Assembly (NCBI GenBank): GCA_017456805.1
Contig: JAFTIQ010000009.1
Span: 40,423 to 104,422, forward strand
From: Lentisphaeria bacterium
GTDB taxonomy: Bacteria > Verrucomicrobiota > Lentisphaeria > Victivallales > UBA1829
Reading direction: 5' to 3'
Length of the DNA: 64,000 nucleotides
Shown here: positions 59,575 through 64,000 of the stretch, piece by piece
How positions within the stretch are numbered: the first letter of the stretch is position 1
How the letters are laid out: every line of letters begins with the position of its first letter
Made by a program: the position numbers and the translations under genes
The notes under the pieces: model-generated
Database searches by the model: none
What the model was told of the DNA's origin: nothing
The model's input: only the letters and a program-made list of their open reading frames with translations

Positions 59575-60408
59575 ATGAGTACAAGAATTGCCGATTGGAA
59601 CGGACTTTCAGCCGTTTATATTGAAAATGATCTTGCGGAAGCAGTTGTAACCCTCCACGGAGGCCATGTGGTTTCGTTTGCGCCCCGGGGCTCCAGAGAG
59701 ATCCTCTGGGTTTCCGGTAAAAGCAATTTTGCCGAGGGAAAAGCGATCCGCGGAGGAATCCCCGTTTGCTGGCCCTGGTTCGGCGGAGCCGGTCAGCCCG
59801 CTCATGGATTGGCACGTCTCTCTTCATGGATCATGACAGGCAGCTCTGAAAACGAACAGGGCGAAACGATCGTAAACCTTGCCTTTGTGCCCGCAACAAT
59901 GGATTATGCATTCCTCCTCGCAAATATGAAGATCACCGTTGGAAAGGCTCTGACAGTTGAACTGAAAACCACCAATAACGGCGATGAAGATTTCAAAATG
60001 AGCGAAGCGCTTCATTCCTATTTCTCCATCTCCAAAATCGAACAGGTCTCTATTTCCGGATTCGACGGAGCGGATTATACCGACGCTCTGGATAAAACGG
60101 AAAAAGTTCAGCAGGGAGATATCACCTTCACCGCAGAAACCGATCGGATTTACCATACCGGCAATGCTGCAAAGATCATCGACCCCGAATTTTACCGGAC
60201 GATCCTTGTGGAAAAAGCCGGTTCCAACTCCACAGTGGTCTGGAACCCCTGGATCGAAAAATCCAAAAAAATGGCTGATTTCGGAGATGAAGAATATCAC
60301 GAAATGCTTTGCGTGGAAGCCGCTAATGCATGGAGCGGAGCTTACATCCTGAAAGCCGGTGAAAGTCATACCCTCATGACACGGATCTCAGAAATCAAAG
60401 GAATTTGA
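59575..60408 (+). CDS. D-hexose-6-phosphate mutarotase-like aldose 1-epimerase
   Basis: The protein has 277 residues, normal for the YeaD group. GGHVVSFAPRGSREILWVS, GKAIRGGIPVCWPWFG, PAHGLARLSSW (with the catalytic-histidine region HG) and EALHSYFSISKIEQVSISGF are typical, and LCVEAAN near the end holds the conserved acidic residue. These enzymes interconvert the anomers of hexose 6-phosphates, or of free sugars. Cytoplasmic. AGGAG precedes the ATG. Single-gene unit with its own promoter. Confidence 0.92.
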   Translation: MSTRIADWNGLSAVYIENDLAEAVVTLHGGHVVSFAPRGSREILWVSGKSNFAEGKAIRGGIPVCWPWFGGAGQPAHGLARLSSWIMTGSSENEQGETIVNLAFVPATMDYAFLLANMKITVGKALTVELKTTNNGDEDFKMSEALHSYFSISKIEQVSISGFDGADYTDALDKTEKVQQGDITFTAETDRIYHTGNAAKIIDPEFYRTILVEKAGSNSTVVWNPWIEKSKKMADFGDEEYHEMLCVEAANAWSGAYILKAGESHTLMTRISEIKGI

Positions 60409-60430
60409 TCTTCCGGTTGAACAAGCCAAA

Positions 60431-60478
60431 AAGCCCTGTTCGGTGAAAATACAAAAACGTCTTCCGGTCACAGGGCTT
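60431..60478. repeat. Long-spacer inverted repeat after the mutarotase gene
   Basis: AAGCCCTGT (60431-60439) and ACAGGGCTT (60470-60478) are perfect inverted repeats separated by 30 bases. No T run follows, so this is not a standard terminator, but it could close a larger RNA stem or act in both directions between two plus-strand genes. Confidence 0.5.
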
Positions 60479-60555
60479 GAGACCATCAATGAAATCAAAA
60501 AAAACAGCTGCTTGGAAAAGAGATCTTTTTTTTCAAATACCGGAGATTTCAAAAA

Positions 60556-61707
60556 ATGAAAATCGGATTTTTCAAGACACTTTTTGGCAAAATGAATATT
60601 GGTTCGACCGTATGCAGTTCTGCGGCGGCAGATGTAAAATTACTGGTTCCGGAAAAAATTTACGCTGTTCCCGGGATCGAAATCAATCTGTATTTCAATA
60701 ATATTGTAACCGTGATCAATCCGGCAAATTATGTCTTTGATGTGGATTGCGAAAAAGGCAGAAATGATCTGAAACGTTGGAGATTCACCCCTGAATCAAA
60801 GGATGCAGGCTCCTACAAATGGTCAATCAAAGTCATTGATCAGAGCGGTGTTGTCGCTCAAGCGGAAAGCGAATTGATCGTCCTGCCGCCGGATGCCGGA
60901 GCCGGAAAAAAATTCACAATGCTTTTTGTCGGAGCAAGTCAAACGGGAGCCGGCCACTATCCGAACCGTGTTCTGGAACTGATGAACCGTCCCGGGAATC
61001 CTGAATTTGTCACCATCGGCACAAATGGGAATCCTGCACGGCCTGAAGGATACGGCGGCTGGAGATGGAATTTCTTCCTGACCCGCTGGGGGTTCAGTGG
61101 AAGCAATCAAATGGACGGACAGCATCCGAACCGACCGGTTGGCTTCAACAGCCCGTTCCTTTTCCCGGATAAGGATGGCAATGGAACCTTTGATTTGGTC
61201 AAATACTTTGAAATCAACAACAAAGGACAAATCCCGGATGCTGTAAGTTTTCAGCTTGGCTTGAATGATTTCTTCCTCTGCACCGATGAAAACATCGCAG
61301 AAGTAACTGCAAAAAGTCTTGCAGATATGGAAAAACTTGTGAATGAATTCCGGAAACTCAAACCGGCCCCGGCGATCTTTGTTTTCCAGCATATTCCCGG
61401 CTCCAGTCAGGATGGTTTCGGCAAGAGTTACGGATGCCTCCAAAGCAGCTGGCAATACCGTAAAAATCTGGATTATTACAACCGGGCACTGTTGAAAAAA
61501 AGGAAAGAAATGAACTTTTATATTGTCCCGGCATACATGAATATTGACACTGAAAATAATTATCCTGTGGAAATTCAGGAAGTCAATGGCGGGAATCCGC
61601 AAACGATCAGCCGACAGAGCAACGGGGTCCACCCTGCCCCGGCCGGTTATTATCAGATGGGAGATACACTTTATTGCATCCTCAAAGCCTTTTTAGCTGG
61701 GAAATAA
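60556..61707 (+). CDS. SGNH-type hydrolase (atypical GDSL block)
   Basis: The protein has 383 residues from the ATG at 60556, 10 bases after GGAG. The first 110 residues look beta-rich, perhaps an immunoglobulin-like module (YVFDVDCEKG, DAGSYKWSIKVID). TMLFVGASQTGAGHYPNRV matches SGNH block I with Gly-Ala-Ser instead of Gly-Asp-Ser, FQLGLNDFF block III, and NGVHPAPAGYYQMG block V, where the usual Asp two before His is Gly. No clear signal peptide. SGNH enzymes cut acetyl or acyl groups from glycans. Changes in the triad region make activity uncertain. A terminator follows. Confidence 0.75.
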   Translation: MKIGFFKTLFGKMNIGSTVCSSAAADVKLLVPEKIYAVPGIEINLYFNNIVTVINPANYVFDVDCEKGRNDLKRWRFTPESKDAGSYKWSIKVIDQSGVVAQAESELIVLPPDAGAGKKFTMLFVGASQTGAGHYPNRVLELMNRPGNPEFVTIGTNGNPARPEGYGGWRWNFFLTRWGFSGSNQMDGQHPNRPVGFNSPFLFPDKDGNGTFDLVKYFEINNKGQIPDAVSFQLGLNDFFLCTDENIAEVTAKSLADMEKLVNEFRKLKPAPAIFVFQHIPGSSQDGFGKSYGCLQSSWQYRKNLDYYNRALLKKRKEMNFYIVPAYMNIDTENNYPVEIQEVNGGNPQTISRQSNGVHPAPAGYYQMGDTLYCILKAFLAGK

Positions 61708-61726
61708 GAGATTGATTGCAGATCAG

Positions 61727-61754
61727 ACGTCGGGAGAGCTCCTGACGTTTTTTT
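61727..61754 (+). terminator. Terminator after the SGNH hydrolase gene
   Basis: ACGTCGGGAG (61727-61736) pairs with CTCCTGACGT (61739-61748), one G-T pair, followed by a T run. It lies about 20 bases past the stop codon. Confidence 0.75.
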
Positions 61755-61882
61755 ATGACAGAAATATGCAAGTAATTTACACTCAACAGAATGAGTTATA
61801 TCTCCCAAAACTTCATTTTCTTTTTACGCCTTCCGGTAGGATCTTAAAATCATAAAAAAATGAAAAATTTTAATTTTTACGC

Positions 61883-61910
61883 TTGACTTTTATTGAAAAG
61901 ATGATATATT
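61883..61910 (+). promoter_or_regulatory. Predicted tRNA-Lys promoter
   Basis: TTGACT (61883-61888), a 16-base spacer and TATATT (61905-61910), 30 bases before the tRNA. Confidence 0.6.
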
Positions 61911-61939
61911 AACAGAGTAATTCAAATATGAATTAACGT

Positions 61940-62015
61940 GCGCCCATAGCTCAGTCGGTAGAGCAAATGACTCTTAATCATTGGGTCCAAGGTTCGAGTC
62001 CTTGTGGGCGCACCA
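61940..62015 (+). tRNA. tRNA-Lys (anticodon CTT)
   Basis: The 76 bases fold as a standard cloverleaf. GCGCCCA (61940-61946) pairs with TGGGCGC (62005-62011). The D arm is GCTC...GAGC, the anticodon arm is AATGA-CTCTTAA-TCATT with CTT at 61973-61975, and the T arm is CAAGG-TTCGAGT-CCTTG. The discriminator A and the CCA end (62013-62015) are encoded. It reads AAG. A T-rich stretch follows directly and may serve as terminator. Confidence 0.98.
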
Positions 62016-62332
62016 TTTTTTTTGCCTTTTTTCCGGTTTCCCTGAAGTTTTTGAGTGTAAACTCCCTGTTATCCTTATCCCTGAAGCCTTTTTTTACAGA
62101 AAAACAGATTTCTTGTGTTTTTCTTTTTGTTTTGAACCTGAACTTCTTCGAAAATTTCCATGATAAGGCCTACACAAGGCCTACCAATTTTGGATCGTTT
62201 TCAACCATCATCGAATACTATACTCACCGTCATCTTGATTTCAACCTCTGATAAGGGGAAAATCCACGCTGGTGAATCTGATCAAGAAGCTGATCTCTCA
62301 GAATAACTGTACTGGATTGCGCTTAAAGCACA
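62016..62332. other. Intergenic sequence downstream of tRNA-Lys
   Basis: After a run of eight T there is no gene I can support. An open frame exists across the tRNA but has poor composition and no ribosome-binding site. AAGGCCTAC occurs twice in tandem near 62164-62184. A short translatable stretch from GTG at 62274 gives about 42 residues with no recognised family. Confidence 0.4.
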
Positions 62333-62557
62333 TTGAAAGCCGGTTTGAGACAGCTCGTTACACTGGATTTGATATTTCCCCGCCACATCACCTATTGTAA
62401 AGAACGGAACTGGACTGTTGTACCAAAAGCCAAAATGGAGCGTGAGGCAAAAGTACTGATTGAGCAGAGTTTCTATGTGACAGAGCGAAAAGATCTCCAA
62501 TCCATAGCCGGTACTTCTGTTCGTGGTTACCGAGGCATCTCAATGAAACTGTGGTAA
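62333..62557 (+). pseudogene. Possible small remnant ORF of foreign origin
   Basis: From a TTG at 62333 an open frame of 74 codons ends in TAA at 62555-62557, just before a strong hairpin. The product (ending MEREAKVLIEQSFYVTERKDLQ and then SIAGTSVRGYRGISMKLW) looks protein-like but matches no family I know, and there is no ribosome-binding site. It uses CGT/CGA for arginine and GAG for glutamate, unlike the CGG/GAA-rich neighbours. It may be the 3' end of a decayed gene from an element inserted beside the tRNA. It could also be a chance frame. Confidence 0.3.
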
Positions 62558-62559
62558 GA

Positions 62560-62588
62560 GTGCCCCCCTGCAACTCGCAGGGGGGCAC
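62560..62588 (+). terminator. Perfect 12-base hairpin, probable terminator
   Basis: GTGCCCCCCTGC (62560-62571) and GCAGGGGGGCAC (62577-62588) form a perfect stem around AACTC. TTTAGTTAAGTT follows. The stem is unusually strong, with six consecutive G-C pairs; the T tract is short. Confidence 0.65.
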
Positions 62589-62700
62589 TTTAGTTAAGTT
62601 ATTATTGATTATTACTCATTTAATTAACATAGATACAGGTTGGTAAAAAAATGTAAAGTCAATTGTCAGAAAACACACCAATAACGCCTTGGAAATTTTT

Positions 62701-63753
62701 TCAGATTGTCAAAATCCGTTCAATGACTGGAGCCATTCGCTTGGCAATCATGTAAAACCCAAGGTCTGTCGCATGGCAACCATCAACTGTGCATTCGGAT
62801 GGATCTTCACCATAAAGAGAAATTCCATCAAGGAAATGAATATTCTTATCACCCATATCTCTGCGGCGTTTCAACTCATTCAAATGAATTGTTGTGTAAC
62901 GAAGCCGTTCTGCACTGCATTCCGGTTCTCCAAGAAATTCTTCTATATGAGGAAGACGAGAAACAAGAAGAATCGGCACTTCCTGATGTGATTTCCGCAA
63001 TATATCTATAAAAGTGGGAAGAGTTTCTTCCAGAGCATCACAATTAACATTAGCATCATAGTCAAGTACAAACATTGCAGGATCTTTGATTTTTGCAATC
63101 AATTCTGCCATCTGCGGTTCACCCTTTCCACTACCGGAAAATGCCATGTTGATAAAGGGACGGTCCAGCTTGCGGCTCATAATGTTCGTGTGGCACATGC
63201 CAGGACGAGATGCACATCCGCCCTGCTGAATCGATGTTCCATAAACGACTACCGGACGGGGATCTTTCCATGGGGTCGGTAATTCGACTGTTGAACCGGC
63301 TGTTACACCAAAACGGAAATATTCAAGTCCGGAATACAATGGGAAATTGATGGTATATTCACGTATTTTCTGTTCTGGAAAAGGACAATCGACTTTTACG
63401 TTATATTCATCCTGATTGAAATCAAATCTGAAACTTCCTACATAATATTTTGATGAACCGCTCCCTACATAAAGATCAAAGCCCATGATTCCGATGTGCG
63501 CCATGTGTCCCATGCGGTTATTATGTCCGACTTCAGCATGAACTCTGATTTCACGACTGTCTGTTTTGAATCGGAGCATAACCCCAGCCAGACTCCAGGA
63601 AAGATGATCCACACCGGGAGATATGGTGGTATCAAGCGGTATTCTGCGCAAGCATTCTCCTGTTTTCCGGAAACTAAGCCCATTCAACTCAACATTCGGT
63701 GTGTCAACGGAATACCAATCCATTCCGTCCAGAGTTTCATTTTTGACAGACAT
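62701..63753 (-). CDS. SGNH hydrolase with N-terminal jelly-roll domain
   Basis: The protein has 350 residues and no signal peptide. Residues about 1-165 form a beta-sandwich with HIGIMGFDLYVGS, the G-x-D-L-Y pattern of the SGNH N-terminal domain (PF14607). The catalytic domain begins at VVVYGTSIQQGGCASRPG (block I with the nucleophile serine in GTSI), then INMAFSGSGKGE, and ends with TVDGCHATDLGF, which supplies the D-x-x-H pair. The fold is that of carbohydrate esterases which remove acetyl groups from glycans. Another hydrolase lies upstream on the same strand (87-base gap to the end of the next entry), so the two may form one unit. Confidence 0.88.
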   Translation of the reverse strand: MSVKNETLDGMDWYSVDTPNVELNGLSFRKTGECLRRIPLDTTISPGVDHLSWSLAGVMLRFKTDSREIRVHAEVGHNNRMGHMAHIGIMGFDLYVGSGSSKYYVGSFRFDFNQDEYNVKVDCPFPEQKIREYTINFPLYSGLEYFRFGVTAGSTVELPTPWKDPRPVVVYGTSIQQGGCASRPGMCHTNIMSRKLDRPFINMAFSGSGKGEPQMAELIAKIKDPAMFVLDYDANVNCDALEETLPTFIDILRKSHQEVPILLVSRLPHIEEFLGEPECSAERLRYTTIHLNELKRRRDMGDKNIHFLDGISLYGEDPSECTVDGCHATDLGFYMIAKRMAPVIERILTI

Positions 63754-63840
63754 AGCTTTATCATATTTTGAAATATCATGTTTTTCTGCTATAAGACTTT
63801 CCCCTTTACATTTTACATGGCTTCTTTTCGCAAAAAAAAA

Positions 63841-64000
63841 TTATTTTTCGAGAAGACTCAACAAGACTTCGTTAAAAAACGGAGCGGGCGCATCATGTGT
63901 TCCTGGGATTGCACGGAAAATTGCATCAGAATGATCTTTCAAAGCTTCTTGCATCCGATACATTTCAGAAATCAACATAACCGGATCTTCTGTGCCATGA
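63841..64000 (-). CDS. Alpha/beta-hydrolase, C-terminal end (partial)
   Basis: Reading the minus strand from the window edge, an open frame runs to TAA at 63843-63841 and gives about 53 residues. It begins HGTEDPVMLISEMYRM, matching the loop that carries the catalytic acid of alpha/beta-hydrolases, and continues to IPGTHDAPAPFFNEV, where the His of GTHD would be the catalytic base. The nucleophile half lies outside the window. Probably an esterase or peptidase of the glycan-associated type. Same strand as the SGNH hydrolase downstream. Confidence 0.65.
   Translation of the reverse strand, partial: HGTEDPVMLISEMYRMQEALKDHSDAIFRAIPGTHDAPAPFFNEVLLSLLEK

Noticed and set aside
61967..62251. Open frame starting inside tRNA-Lys
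   Set aside because: Begins in the tRNA, lacks a ribosome-binding site, and is dominated by Phe and Leu from T-rich sequence.
1..64000. CRISPR array, insertion sequence or prophage
   Set aside because: I saw no regularly spaced repeats, transposase, integrase or phage structural genes in either strand.

Overview
The window looks like a chromosome segment from an anaerobic, glycan-degrading bacterium of the Planctomycetota-Verrucomicrobiota-Chlamydiota group, most likely Lentisphaerota (Victivallis-like). This placement is inferred from: (i) four proteins with a type IV prepilin helix and a C-terminal H-x9-DG-H motif; (ii) three large DUF4838-type proteins beside glycoside hydrolases; (iii) a V-type ATPase operon in the order E-DUF2764-A-B-D-I-K, familiar from Chlamydiae, spirochaetes and Bacteroidetes; (iv) an anaerobe-type hybrid-cluster protein (Cx2Cx8Cx5C). 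No TonB/SusCD or sugar ABC importer is present. A 16S or marker-gene search would be needed to confirm the phylum.

Layout. 1-3.2 kb: end of an FGGY sugar kinase meeting an AAC(3)-family acetyltransferase and a GH36-like glycosidase. 3.3-10.9 kb: V-ATPase operon with promoter and terminator; its K subunit keeps the residues that bind Na+ in Enterococcus hirae NtpK. 10.9-14 kb: FAD oxidoreductase and EamA transporter, divergent from an ABC exporter plus HlyD-type adaptor (14.3-17.3 kb). 17.3-19.7 kb: lytic transglycosylase, esterase, first pseudopilin. 19.6-28.3 kb: mostly housekeeping genes on the minus strand (folK, serA, a three-gene ECF sigma/anti-sigma/periplasmic module, dus, lipA, a FabB-like synthase, FNT channel, AraC regulator). 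28.3-36.6 kb: GH127 enzyme, Sel1-repeat protein, ferredoxin-nitroreductase, proA, TetR and Hcp.

36.7-59.3 kb is the accessory heart: two long minus-strand operons. Operon 1 is GntR regulator - DUF4838 - DUF4838 - pseudopilin - pseudopilin - GH38 mannosidase, read from a promoter followed by a triple GGAACA repeat. Operon 2 is AraC regulator, then FAD oxidoreductase - six-hairpin-like glycosidase - pseudopilin - DUF4838/CBM9-like protein - GH130 phosphorylase - GH106-like rhamnosidase. Both put pseudopilin genes in the middle of a glycan-degradation operon with its own regulator. I think this 'pseudopilin polysaccharide-utilisation locus' is the most interesting system in the window.

59.5-64 kb: mutarotase-like epimerase, two SGNH hydrolases, tRNA-Lys(CTT), a small possibly foreign remnant with a strong hairpin, and the end of an alpha/beta hydrolase.

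Nine of the fifteen promoters I could propose carry the -10 hexamer TATATT rather than TATAAT. All domain and family calls were made by reading translations, without database searches.
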